A stretch of 7,844 bases of DNA from an uncultured Opitutia bacterium (GTDB taxonomy: Bacteria; Verrucomicrobiota; Verrucomicrobiia; Opitutales; UBA953), in assembly GCA_903929325.1 (NCBI GenBank), contig CAIYUD010000177.1:1-7844 (forward strand), written 5' to 3'. The notes under the pieces were generated by a model. That model had not been told where the DNA came from. It did no database searches and saw only the letters and a program-made list of their open reading frames with translations. The first letter of the stretch is position 1; each line of letters opens with the position of its first letter. Below, in pieces: positions 1-7,145 of this stretch. The position numbers and the translations under genes were made by a program.

Positions 1-647
1 AAGGTTTTCCAGGCGAACTCATAACTACCGCCATCTACACCCTCGATCATACAGGATCCGTACGCCTCGACCTGCGCGCCGAATGCGAAACGGCAACAGT
101 GGCTAATCTCACCAACCACGCTTACTTTAATTTATCCGGCTTAGGCACTCCGTCGATTAACGATCACTGCTTACAGGTTTTCTCCCAGCAAGTTCTAGAG
201 ATTGATGCCAACACCTTACCAACTGGAAGAACTCTTTCTGCTGAAGGCTCTGCTTGGGACTTCCGTAAACCTCAACCCATTGGAAATCGGCTATTGAAAG
301 ATCCAGCTCTGATGCCAACGCGAGGCTACGATCACACATTTATCGTTCAAGGAGAGGCGGGGCAATTGCGCCCTGCTGCGATATTCAGTCACCCTGCATC
401 CGGCCGAACTGTCAAAATATCTACGACCGCACCGGCTCTCGTACTTTACACGGGCAACTGGTTGAAAGAAGTTGGCGATGGTGCGTTGGGCAAAGCAGGC
501 AAACCTTACGATAATCATTCAGGCGTCGCCCTAGAAACTCAGAATTATCCTGATGCCCCCAATCACCCGCACTTCCCAAGCGCCCGAGTTGATGCGACGC
601 ACCCGTTCGTGCAAACAACGGTCTGGGAACCTTCACTGCAAGCGTGA
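1..647 (+). CDS. galM: Aldose 1-epimerase (mutarotase), C-terminal part, 5' end outside window
   Basis: This enzyme interconverts the alpha and beta anomers of free aldoses such as glucose and galactose, normally in the cytoplasm, and feeds the Leloir and glycolytic routes. The frame is open from base 3 to the TGA at 645-647, giving 214 visible residues. A GTG at base 99 could be taken as a start, but the 32 codons before it already read as family sequence (GFPGEL, then a beta-strand segment), so the gene begins upstream of the window. Visible family motifs are NLTNHAYFNL, with the catalytic acid His at 117-119; RGYDHTF, with the sugar-binding Asp at 330-332; and VALETQNYPDAPNH, with the catalytic base Glu at 534-536. 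All expected catalytic residues in the visible part are present. The stop overlaps the malQ start by four bases, so the two are probably one operon. Identification is firm; sugar preference cannot be told from sequence. Confidence 0.95.
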   Translation, partial: GFPGELITTAIYTLDHTGSVRLDLRAECETATVANLTNHAYFNLSGLGTPSINDHCLQVFSQQVLEIDANTLPTGRTLSAEGSAWDFRKPQPIGNRLLKDPALMPTRGYDHTFIVQGEAGQLRPAAIFSHPASGRTVKISTTAPALVLYTGNWLKEVGDGALGKAGKPYDNHSGVALETQNYPDAPNHPHFPSARVDATHPFVQTTVWEPSLQA

Positions 648-2086
648 GCGCTTCTTTTACGTGTTCTGCCTTTCCTAAGCGCACCGCAGGCGTCGTCTTG
701 CATGTTAGCTCACTACCTGGCCATGGTCCTATCGGTAATTTTGGATCAAGTGCACGGGCCTGGATCGATTTTCTCTCTCAAGCAGGATTTACTTGGTGGC
801 AGGTTTGCCCACTCGGGCCAACAAGCTACGGCGATTCACCCTATCAACCCCTTTCAGCTTTTGCGCTTAATCCTTATTTCATCGACCTTGAGGACTTAGT
901 TGAAGGAGGCCTATTAACGTTGGAAGAAATTAGTGGAGTCACCGAGACTCAAAATATTCCGTACGGGTACCTTTGGGAAAAATTACGCCCGTTATTAAAT
1001 TTAGCCGCACAACGTGGTGCAGAAAATGAACGTCGCCTAAAGCACTGGGGAGACCTGGCAGCCTTTCGCCGCACCGAAAAAAGTTGGTTAAGTGACTGGG
1101 AAAAGTTTTCGGCACTTCGTGAGAGTAATGATTACCGAGAGCCGCAACGATGGACCGTGCACACGGTTGATGCGTCAATAGCGATGCGGGCGGCAGTGCT
1201 TCAATTTATCGCCAGCACGCAATGGCAGCGACTATGTGCCTATGGCAAAAAACAGGGTGTGCATATTTTGGGCGATGAACCTATTTATGTCTCCGCAGAT
1301 GGCTGTGACCGATGGGCGCACCCTGAATTATTCTCTGATGACTTAGTCGCAGGCGTTCCACCCGACTACTTTTCTGCTGATGGACAGCTCTGGGGTAATC
1401 CAATCTATAATTGGCAACGTCACACTGAAGATAACTTTGCTTGGTGGCACTCACGCATCCTGAAAGACCTCGAACGTTTTTCGGCTATTCGAATCGACCA
1501 CTTCCGCGGCCTCTATGATTACTGGGCGGTCGACAAGCATGCCGTCCATGCACGTGAAGGCTCATGGCTACCAGGACCGAAGATGGCTTTTTTTGAGGCC
1601 GTCGGCAACTTGCCGCTTGTTGCTGAAGACTTAGGCGATTTGAACGCAGGGGTTCACGCCTTACGCAAAGAAGCGAAACTTCCAGGTATGTCTGTTTTAC
1701 AGTTCGGATTTCCTCTGACGAAAGATAACCCGCACCACCCATCGACCATTACAGACGATCGCGTCGCCTATACAGGCACGCACGACAACGATACGATGAT
1801 TGGCTGGTTTAATCAATTAACCGCCGAGGAACAGTCAGTGGTGCGGGCGACACTCGGCGAAGGCCCTATCGCCACAGAGGGCTTCAAGGCGGTTGTAAAC
1901 TCGCCTGCCATTGCCGCTTTTGCCCCTGCACAAGACCTACTAAGACTTGGTAGCGAGGCGCGCCTGAATACGCCTGGAAAAGCTGACGGTAACTGGACGT
2001 GGCGAATGACGGCTTCTCAGCTTAAAGCGCTATCCAGCCATGCGAGCGACTGGAAGTCGCTTCTGCGCGCAGCCAACCGCTCTTAA
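644..2086 (+). CDS. malQ: 4-alpha-glucanotransferase (amylomaltase, GH77)
   Basis: The enzyme transfers alpha-1,4-glucan segments between maltooligosaccharides and releases glucose. It acts in the cytoplasm in maltodextrin or glycogen breakdown. The 480 residues cover a complete GH77 TIM barrel. Family landmarks are the N-terminal GVVLHVSSLPG at 16-26, GDSPYQPLSAFALNP at 63-77, GDEPIYV at 210-216, and RIDHFRG at 283-289 with nucleophile Asp285. Next come VAEDLG at 326-331 with general acid/base Glu328, and TGTHDND at 377-383 with the third carboxylate Asp381. Length is slightly below the usual 490-530. The GTG start lies in the GTGA overlap with the galM stop. The next in-frame ATG is at residue 181, inside the barrel, so GTG is the credible start. 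No Shine-Dalgarno sequence sits at a usable distance, which suggests translation by coupling to galM. The galM pairing fits release of glucose from oligosaccharides followed by mutarotation (inference). Confidence 0.96.
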   Translation: MSASFTCSAFPKRTAGVVLHVSSLPGHGPIGNFGSSARAWIDFLSQAGFTWWQVCPLGPTSYGDSPYQPLSAFALNPYFIDLEDLVEGGLLTLEEISGVTETQNIPYGYLWEKLRPLLNLAAQRGAENERRLKHWGDLAAFRRTEKSWLSDWEKFSALRESNDYREPQRWTVHTVDASIAMRAAVLQFIASTQWQRLCAYGKKQGVHILGDEPIYVSADGCDRWAHPELFSDDLVAGVPPDYFSADGQLWGNPIYNWQRHTEDNFAWWHSRILKDLERFSAIRIDHFRGLYDYWAVDKHAVHAREGSWLPGPKMAFFEAVGNLPLVAEDLGDLNAGVHALRKEAKLPGMSVLQFGFPLTKDNPHHPSTITDDRVAYTGTHDNDTMIGWFNQLTAEEQSVVRATLGEGPIATEGFKAVVNSPAIAAFAPAQDLLRLGSEARLNTPGKADGNWTWRMTASQLKALSSHASDWKSLLRAANRS

Positions 2087-2087
2087 A

Positions 2088-3764
2088 TCAGCGCGTCAGT
2101 CGACGGTACTTCGGACGCCGCGGATTGTCTGCGTCTTCACCGAGTCGTTTACGGCGGTCTTCTAAATAAGAACCGAAATTGCCTTCGTGCCAAACGACAC
2201 GGCTATCGCCTTCAAACGCAAGGATGTGCGTGGCCACACGATCCAAGAACCAACGATCGTGAGTGATGATAACTGCGCAGCCTGCAAAATCTTCGAGAGC
2301 ATCTTCTAAAGCACGGATCGTATTCACATCTAAATCATTCGTCGGTTCATCAAGCAGAAGCACATTAGCCCCTGCCCGGATAAGGCGAGCCAAGTGAATG
2401 CGGTTACGCTCACCGCCCGACATTAAACCGACCTTGCGCTGTTGGACATCGCCCGTGAAACCAAAGCGTGCGGCGTAGGCGCGTGCATTCACCGCAACCT
2501 TTCCTAAGTGAACGACATCCTGTCCGTCGGATAGAGCCGACCAAACAGGTTGATCTGCCGGCAAGGCATCACGCGTCTGGTCGACGTAGGCGAGCTTCAC
2601 GGTATCACCTAAACGCAGTTCGCCTGCATCCGGCTTCTCCTGTCCGACAATCATTCTAAAGAGGGTCGTCTTGCCGGCACCATTCGGCCCGACAACACCG
2701 ACAATACCACCCGCAGGTAAAGAGAAGTTTACATTCTCCATGAGCACACGGTCGCCGTAAGCTTTCATTAAGCCGCGTGCCTCAATCACAGCACCGCCGA
2801 GACGAGGGCCAGGCGGTATCCAAATTTCCGCCGTACGCTCACGCTCTTGTTGGTCTGCTGATAAAAGTTTTTCGTATGCAGAGATACGTGCTTTGTTTTT
2901 AGCCATGCGCGCCTTGGGTGACTGTGCTGCCCACTGCCCTTCACGGGCTAGAGCACGCGTGCGCGCGTTGGCCTGCTTGTCTTCCATCTCCATTCTTTGT
3001 CGTTTCTGATCGAGCCAGGATGAGTAGTTACCCTTCCAAGGGATACCGTGGCCACGGTCTAATTCCAAAATCCAACCGGCAACGTTATCAAGGAAGTAGC
3101 GGTCGTGCGTGATGGCGAGTACGGTGCCTTTGTAACGCTGCAAATGAAGCTCAAGCCATTGCACAGTGTCGGCATCTAAATGATTCGTGGGCTCATCGAG
3201 AAGAAGGATGTCTGGCTCCATGAGCAGCAACCGGGCCAGAGCCACGCGCCGACGCTCACCTCCTGATAAGCTCTCAACCGATGCGTCACCCGGCGGGCAA
3301 CGTAGCGATTCCATCGCCATCTCGACTCGCGCATCTAAGTCCCAGCCTCCGCGATTATCGATGATCTGCTGCAGCTCTGCTTGTCGGGTGAGGATACTTG
3401 CCTGCTCCTTGGCGTCATCCGTCTCGCTGACTTTCACAAACGTGTCATCATATTCATCAAGCAATGCGCGCAATGGGGCTGTCGCCTCAGAGACACAGGC
3501 TTGAACAGTTTTTCCTTCACCCAAATCAGGCTCTTGAGCGAGGTAACCTAAAGTGTAACCCGGAACACGGGCAATCTCCCCATCGTACTCTTGATCGATG
3601 CCCGCAATAATACGTAGCAACGTAGATTTACCGGAACCATTTAAACCTAGGACTCCAATTTTTGCTCCATGATAAAAAGAAAGGGAGACATCTTTAAAAA
3701 TAGGTTTTCGCTCATGGGACTTCGTCACCCCTGACATCGTAAAAATAACCTTATCACTGCTCAT
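2088..3764 (-). CDS. ettA: Energy-dependent translational throttle protein EttA (ABC-F ATPase)
   Basis: EttA is a soluble ABC-F protein that binds the ribosomal E site. It gates entry into elongation according to ATP/ADP ratio and does not transport anything. The 558 residues (E. coli EttA is about 555) hold two ABC domains and no membrane segment. Domain 1 has Walker A GLNGSGKST at 40-48, signature LSGGE at 166-170 and Walker B LLLDEPTNHLD with catalytic Glu191. Domain 2 has Walker A GPNGAGKTT at 359-367, signature MSGGE at 448-452 and Walker B LLLDEPTNDLD with Glu473. An insertion at about 94-140 matches the EttA arm, and the basic helical linker at about 250-320 matches the P-site tRNA interaction motif. 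The segment WILELDRGHGIPWKGNYSSW and the PKYRR tail separate EttA from other ABC-F members such as Uup. Both catalytic Glu residues are intact. ATG at 3764-3762 places the N-terminus as in relatives; no Shine-Dalgarno sequence precedes it. Confidence 0.96.
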   Translation of the reverse strand: MSSDKVIFTMSGVTKSHERKPIFKDVSLSFYHGAKIGVLGLNGSGKSTLLRIIAGIDQEYDGEIARVPGYTLGYLAQEPDLGEGKTVQACVSEATAPLRALLDEYDDTFVKVSETDDAKEQASILTRQAELQQIIDNRGGWDLDARVEMAMESLRCPPGDASVESLSGGERRRVALARLLLMEPDILLLDEPTNHLDADTVQWLELHLQRYKGTVLAITHDRYFLDNVAGWILELDRGHGIPWKGNYSSWLDQKRQRMEMEDKQANARTRALAREGQWAAQSPKARMAKNKARISAYEKLLSADQQERERTAEIWIPPGPRLGGAVIEARGLMKAYGDRVLMENVNFSLPAGGIVGVVGPNGAGKTTLFRMIVGQEKPDAGELRLGDTVKLAYVDQTRDALPADQPVWSALSDGQDVVHLGKVAVNARAYAARFGFTGDVQQRKVGLMSGGERNRIHLARLIRAGANVLLLDEPTNDLDVNTIRALEDALEDFAGCAVIITHDRWFLDRVATHILAFEGDSRVVWHEGNFGSYLEDRRKRLGEDADNPRRPKYRRLTR

Positions 3765-3844
3765 GTCTATAGATTCGACAGCACAGGGAATGGGGGCAAG
3801 CGGAACCTCTCGCCTTCTGCGTGGGTTTATCTCAACTTTTGTCC
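3765..3844. other. Divergent intergenic region between ettA and the fucosidase gene
   Basis: These 80 bases must hold, or lie within, the promoters of two divergently transcribed genes. I see no convincing -35/-10 pair on either strand. The best isolated element is a TATAGA-type sequence at 3768-3773 close to the ettA start. It has no good -35 at 16-18 bp and sits too near the ATG for a normal leader. No inverted repeat strong enough to call an operator is visible, and neither start has a Shine-Dalgarno sequence. An open frame starting at ATG 3763 runs through here but matches nothing and is a shadow of the fucosidase frame. Confidence 0.5.
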
Positions 3845-5746
3845 ATGCGCACCCTGTTCACGTTTCTCTGTGCTCTCATTGTTTCAGCACAGGCAGCAGA
3901 ACCTCCTGCACCTTTCGGCCCGCTCCCTTCCGCACGACAAGTTGCTTGGATGGATACCGAGTTTTACGGCTTTCTTCACTTCGGCCTCAATACCTACACC
4001 GGCAAAGAATGGGGCTATGGCGACGAAAGCCCCTCTTTGCTTAATTTGAAAAATTTCGATGCGGAAACAATGGCTCGCGAAGCGAAGGCTGCGGGCATGG
4101 GCGGACTCATCGTTGTCGCCAAGCACCATGACGGATTCTGTCTTTGGCCAACGGACACAACGCCGCACAACATACGCCTAGCCCCTTATAAAAATGGCAA
4201 AGGGGACATTGTCGGAGAAGTTGCCGCAGCCTGCCGCAAATACGGTATCAAATTCGGCATCTACGTCTCCCCTTGGGATCGCAATAATCCCGGCTACGGA
4301 CGTGATGATTATAAAAAGACTTATTTAGCACAAGTCACCGAACTCACGGAACGTTATGGTGACGCATTTATGATGTGGTTCGATGGAGCTAACGGTGGTG
4401 ATGGTTACTACGGTGGCGCCCGCGAAACCCGAAAAATTCCCAAAGACTATTACCCCTGGGACGCCATCCGGGCGCGCATTCGCGATAAGCAACCCATGGC
4501 ATCTGTATTTGGTGACGGCGGACCCGATGTTCGCTGGGTGGGCAATGAACGTGGTATCGCGGGCGAAACTTGCTGGACCGTAACTCAAGCTGGCAGCGGC
4601 ATACCCGCAGATCCGGAATACACTGGAGAGAAACTTAACCGCGGTTCGCCCAAAGGTAATGTTTGGCGTCCCGCTGAGTGCGACGTCTCCATTCGTCCAG
4701 GCTGGTTCTACCACGCCGCAGAAGACGGGCGCGTCAAAGACCTAAAAGCACTATCCAATATCTATTTTTGCTCGGTAGGACGCGGCCAGGGACTGAACTT
4801 AAACGTACCTCCTAATAAAAATGGCGAATGGCATCCCAACGATATCGCAGCACTGCGAACACTGCGTGCTCACCTTGATGCGATGTTTAGCGCCAACCTG
4901 ACAAACGGCGCGACGGTCTCTTCAACGGTCATGCGCGGCAAGGATACGCGCTTCTCTGCCAACGCCTTGCTCGACAATAATCGCGACACGTACTGGTGCG
5001 GAGACGACAAGGACCTGAAACCTACCGCCGAAATCAATCTATCAAAAGACTCCACCTTTAATGTTTTACGCGTTCGTGAATTTACTCAACTCGGACAGCG
5101 CGTTGAAAGCTTTGCACTCGATGCCTGGGTTAATGGCGAATGGATTGAAGTAGCCGCAGCTACCACCGTCGGCAATCAGCGCCTACTTCGATTCCCAGCA
5201 GTGACGACGCAAAAAGTTCGCCTACGTATCACAGGCTCACTGGCCGTACCTTGCCTAAGCGAGTTCCAACTCTTCATGGAACCAGAAGGTGCCCGTGGAC
5301 CTGAAGCAAGTGCTGCACTCAGAAAAAACTCGGGTTGGAAAATCACTGGATCTTCTAATGAGGGCAAAGGTTCCTCAGCCGAATCTGCCATTGACGGTAA
5401 TTCTGCAACACTTTGGCAGACACATCCAGCATCCGGCGAACTTAACCCTCCGCAATGGTTCACGGTTGATACTGGCAAAGCGCGAACAGCGAAGGGTTTC
5501 TTCTATATCCCACGACAAGACAACTGTCTCCACGGTATGACAGATCGCTACCGCTTTGAAGTCAGCATGGATGGAAAAAATTGGACGCAGGTAGCGGAAG
5601 CTGAATTCGGCAATCTCCGCGCAAACCCACAGCAACAAAGTATTACATTCCCAACACCGGTTGAATTACGGCATTTCCGTTTCACAGGGCTTCATGCACT
5701 TGAAAAGAACCATATCACCGTGGCTGAGCTTGGTTTAATCGAATAA
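3845..5746 (+). CDS. Exported alpha-L-fucosidase (GH29) with two C-terminal F5/8C-type domains
   Basis: This retaining glycosidase cleaves terminal alpha-L-fucose from glycans. The start is set at ATG 3845 (633 residues), because it gives a clean Sec signal peptide, MRTLFTFLCALIVSAQA, with an AQA|A cleavage site after residue 17. A GTG at 3821 would add eight residues before it. There is no lipobox at Cys9, so a periplasmic or secreted enzyme is expected. The catalytic domain spans about 25-345: FLHFGLNTYTG at 44-54, AKHHDGFCLWPT at 92-103, and MMWFDGA at 176-182 with probable nucleophile Asp180. WVGNERG at 231-237 contains Glu235, a candidate acid/base, with Glu241 as the alternative. The segment AECDVSIRPGWFYH at 277-290 resembles the GH29-B group (alpha-1,3/1,4 linkages, Lewis-type or branched substrates), which is an inference. 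Two discoidin/CBM32-like domains follow at about 352-480 (LLDNNRDTYW) and 495-633 (AIDGNSATLW). No sulfatase or transporter neighbours are visible. Confidence 0.93.
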   Translation: MRTLFTFLCALIVSAQAAEPPAPFGPLPSARQVAWMDTEFYGFLHFGLNTYTGKEWGYGDESPSLLNLKNFDAETMAREAKAAGMGGLIVVAKHHDGFCLWPTDTTPHNIRLAPYKNGKGDIVGEVAAACRKYGIKFGIYVSPWDRNNPGYGRDDYKKTYLAQVTELTERYGDAFMMWFDGANGGDGYYGGARETRKIPKDYYPWDAIRARIRDKQPMASVFGDGGPDVRWVGNERGIAGETCWTVTQAGSGIPADPEYTGEKLNRGSPKGNVWRPAECDVSIRPGWFYHAAEDGRVKDLKALSNIYFCSVGRGQGLNLNVPPNKNGEWHPNDIAALRTLRAHLDAMFSANLTNGATVSSTVMRGKDTRFSANALLDNNRDTYWCGDDKDLKPTAEINLSKDSTFNVLRVREFTQLGQRVESFALDAWVNGEWIEVAAATTVGNQRLLRFPAVTTQKVRLRITGSLAVPCLSEFQLFMEPEGARGPEASAALRKNSGWKITGSSNEGKGSSAESAIDGNSATLWQTHPASGELNPPQWFTVDTGKARTAKGFFYIPRQDNCLHGMTDRYRFEVSMDGKNWTQVAEAEFGNLRANPQQQSITFPTPVELRHFRFTGLHALEKNHITVAELGLIE

Positions 5747-5764
5747 ATGCCCATGCCATCCCGC

Positions 5765-5793
5765 TTGACTTTAACCGCCCAAAGCTAGATAAA
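5765..5793 (+). promoter_or_regulatory. Predicted sigma70-type promoter for nusA-infB
   Basis: TTGACT at 5765-5770 matches five of six bases of the -35 consensus. GATAAA at 5788-5793 matches four of six of the -10, with a 17-bp spacer. A start near base 5800 is expected. It is the only good promoter-like pair I see between the fucosidase stop (5746) and the nusA start, and it lies upstream of a terminator, so its transcripts must read through that hairpin to reach nusA. The call rests on sequence match alone. Confidence 0.55.
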
Positions 5794-5800
5794 GGAAACA

Positions 5801-5848
5801 CAGTCACCTTTCAAAAGAAGGTGGGTCCAACCCGGACCCGCCTTTTTT
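5801..5848 (+). promoter_or_regulatory. Candidate nusA leader attenuator with alternative hairpins
   Basis: Downstream of the predicted promoter, two hairpins compete for the same bases. The upstream one pairs 5805-5811 (CACCTTT) with 5817-5823 (GAAGGTG): seven pairs, one of them U-G, around a five-base CAAAA loop. The downstream one is the intrinsic terminator stem 5820-5828 with 5834-5842. Bases 5820-5823 belong to both, and the A-rich stretch before the terminator is consumed by the first hairpin. If the first persists, the terminator loses the base of its stem next to the U tract. This is the geometry of an antiterminator/terminator switch. No riboswitch aptamer or leader peptide is visible, so a protein or kinetic mechanism would be needed. 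Function is inferred. Confidence 0.4.
5820..5848 (+). terminator. Intrinsic terminator between the fucosidase gene and nusA
   Basis: GGTGGGTCC (5820-5828) pairs with GGACCCGCC (5834-5842) as nine base pairs, one of them U-G, closing a five-base AACCC loop. Six T residues follow at 5843-5848. The A/G-rich run before the stem can extend the pairing into the T tract. This is a textbook rho-independent terminator on the + strand, 73 bases past the fucosidase stop and 52 bases before the nusA ATG. On the minus strand the T run is weaker and there is no minus-strand gene to serve. Confidence 0.88.
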
Positions 5849-5900
5849 GTCCCCTAAATTTCTTCACCCTCACACCACCCACACAAGCCCGTCCGCCCAA

Positions 5901-7145
5901 ATGAGCCAAGACATCAAGCCGTTCCTCCAATACCTCGAAAAAGAAAAGCGCATCACCCGCGCTGAAGCCTGTGCCCTCATCGTCGAGGCGATTAAGTCGT
6001 CCGTCGAGAAATCGGTCATGCAAGGCCACGAAATCGAGGTCAACGCTGACCCTGACTCGGGCAAACTTGAAGCCTTTGTGCTTCTGCAGATCACCGACTC
6101 GGTCGCTGACGAAAAGCGCGAGATCAATCCTTCCGAAGCCATGAAGTATAGTACGGATGCTCGCATTGGAGATATTGTCCGGAAACCTATTAGCGTCTCG
6201 GAGCTTGGTCGCATTGCCGCCAAGTCGACCCAGCAACTTATCAATCAAAAATTCCGGGCGATTGAAAAAGAGCACGTCTACCAAGAATACAAAGACAAGG
6301 AAGGCGACATTGTCACCGGAACGGTCCGTCGCGTCGAACGTGGCAATATCATCGTCGAACTGAGCACTGCTGAAGCGATCCTCCCTTACCGCGAGCGTAG
6401 CCCTGGCGAAGAGTTCCGCACCGGAGACCGTATCCGTGCTCTCCTCCTCAAGATTGACCTCACCCAACGTGGTCCTGAATTTATTCTCTCTCGCGCAAAT
6501 CCATCTTTCGTCCGTCGTTTACTCGAACTCGAAGTTGCTGAAATTGCGGATGGCACTGTCAGCATCGCTGCCATGGCGCGCGATCCTGGGTATCGTACCA
6601 AAATTGCGGTCGACTCACGCGACAGCAAGGTCGACCCCGTTGGCGCCTGTGTGGGTGCCCGTGGTACCCGCGTCCGTAACATCGTCAAAGAGCTTAATAA
6701 CGAGAAAATCGACATCATCCGCTGGCAAGCAGACCCCCTCCGACTCCTTGAAGAAGCAATCAAGCCTGCGAAGCCACGCAACGTACAGGTGGATGAGCGT
6801 AATCGCCAAATCCACTTCGAAGTCGCTGAAGATGATATGCGCATCGCCATTGGTAAAGGCGGCCGCAACGCACGACTGACATCGAAGCTGATGGGCTGGC
6901 GCCTTGATATCGCTAAGTCGATTCACGTGCCTGACTCGGTCGATGATCAACTTGAACAACGCGCCCGCGCCTTGGCCGAACGCCTCGAGCTCGATTTATC
7001 CCTCGTCGGACGAATCGTGGGCATGGGTGTTACCGACCTCAGTGTACTCGAAGGCATGGAAGCCTCCGACTTCACGGGTGCTGGCTTCTCTCCTGAAGAA
7101 GCTGCCCAGGTCGTGGCTGCTGCCGCTAAGGCGCGCCAGGCTTAA
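5901..7145 (+). CDS. nusA: Transcription termination/antitermination factor NusA
   Basis: NusA binds RNA polymerase near the RNA exit channel, stabilises pause and terminator hairpins, and takes part in antitermination complexes. From ATG 5901 the protein is 414 residues. The order is an N-terminal polymerase-binding domain (about 1-130), an S1 domain (about 134-190, GDIVTGTVRRVERGNIIVEL), KH1 (about 200-278, GxxG loop GARG at 252-255) and KH2 (about 285-340, GKGG at 318-321). A single acidic-repeat-like helix-hairpin module follows at about 362-412. E. coli NusA (about 495) has two such repeats; Thermotoga-type NusA has none. The frame is open from a TTG at 5847, but that lies in the terminator T tract and the extra 18 residues are not family-like. 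There is no Shine-Dalgarno sequence; the leader is C/A-rich and poor in G. infB follows after 41 bases with no terminator, so the two are probably cotranscribed. Confidence 0.96.
   Translation: MSQDIKPFLQYLEKEKRITRAEACALIVEAIKSSVEKSVMQGHEIEVNADPDSGKLEAFVLLQITDSVADEKREINPSEAMKYSTDARIGDIVRKPISVSELGRIAAKSTQQLINQKFRAIEKEHVYQEYKDKEGDIVTGTVRRVERGNIIVELSTAEAILPYRERSPGEEFRTGDRIRALLLKIDLTQRGPEFILSRANPSFVRRLLELEVAEIADGTVSIAAMARDPGYRTKIAVDSRDSKVDPVGACVGARGTRVRNIVKELNNEKIDIIRWQADPLRLLEEAIKPAKPRNVQVDERNRQIHFEVAEDDMRIAIGKGGRNARLTSKLMGWRLDIAKSIHVPDSVDDQLEQRARALAERLELDLSLVGRIVGMGVTDLSVLEGMEASDFTGAGFSPEEAAQVVAAAAKARQA

Noticed and set aside
99..101. GTG at 99 as the galM start
   Set aside because: Family-like sequence continues upstream in the same frame to the window edge, so this is an internal valine codon.
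2063..2099. Hairpin spanning the malQ/ettA junction (CTGCGCGC with GCGCGTCAG)
   Set aside because: Only eight pairs with a bulge and a loop of about 20 bases, and no T tract on either strand. Too weak to call a terminator.
3187..3504. 105-residue plus-strand open frame opposite ettA
   Set aside because: Ser/Arg-rich shadow of the first ABC domain; the minus frame carries the intact signature and Walker B motifs.
3821..3844. GTG at 3821 as the fucosidase start
   Set aside because: It adds eight residues before a signal peptide that already begins properly at ATG 3845, and it has no ribosome-binding site to favour it.
4325..4714. 129-residue minus-strand open frame inside the fucosidase gene
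   Set aside because: It is antisense to the GH29 catalytic core, where the plus frame has clear conserved motifs. No independent support.
5847..5900. TTG at 5847 as the nusA start
   Set aside because: The codon is inside the T tract of the terminator and the extra 18 residues do not look like NusA. ATG 5901 gives the normal N-terminus.
5811..6467. 218-residue open frame on the minus strand, antisense to nusA
   Set aside because: It lies wholly opposite the conserved N-terminal and S1 coding region, and its stop falls at the terminator stem. It matches no family I know, and its composition (runs of FLV, DR, LDD) mirrors the complement of the nusA codons.
6386..6868. 160-residue minus-strand open frame rich in Ser and Arg inside nusA
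   Set aside because: It is antisense to the KH domains, has low-complexity composition typical of a shadow frame, and resembles no known family.
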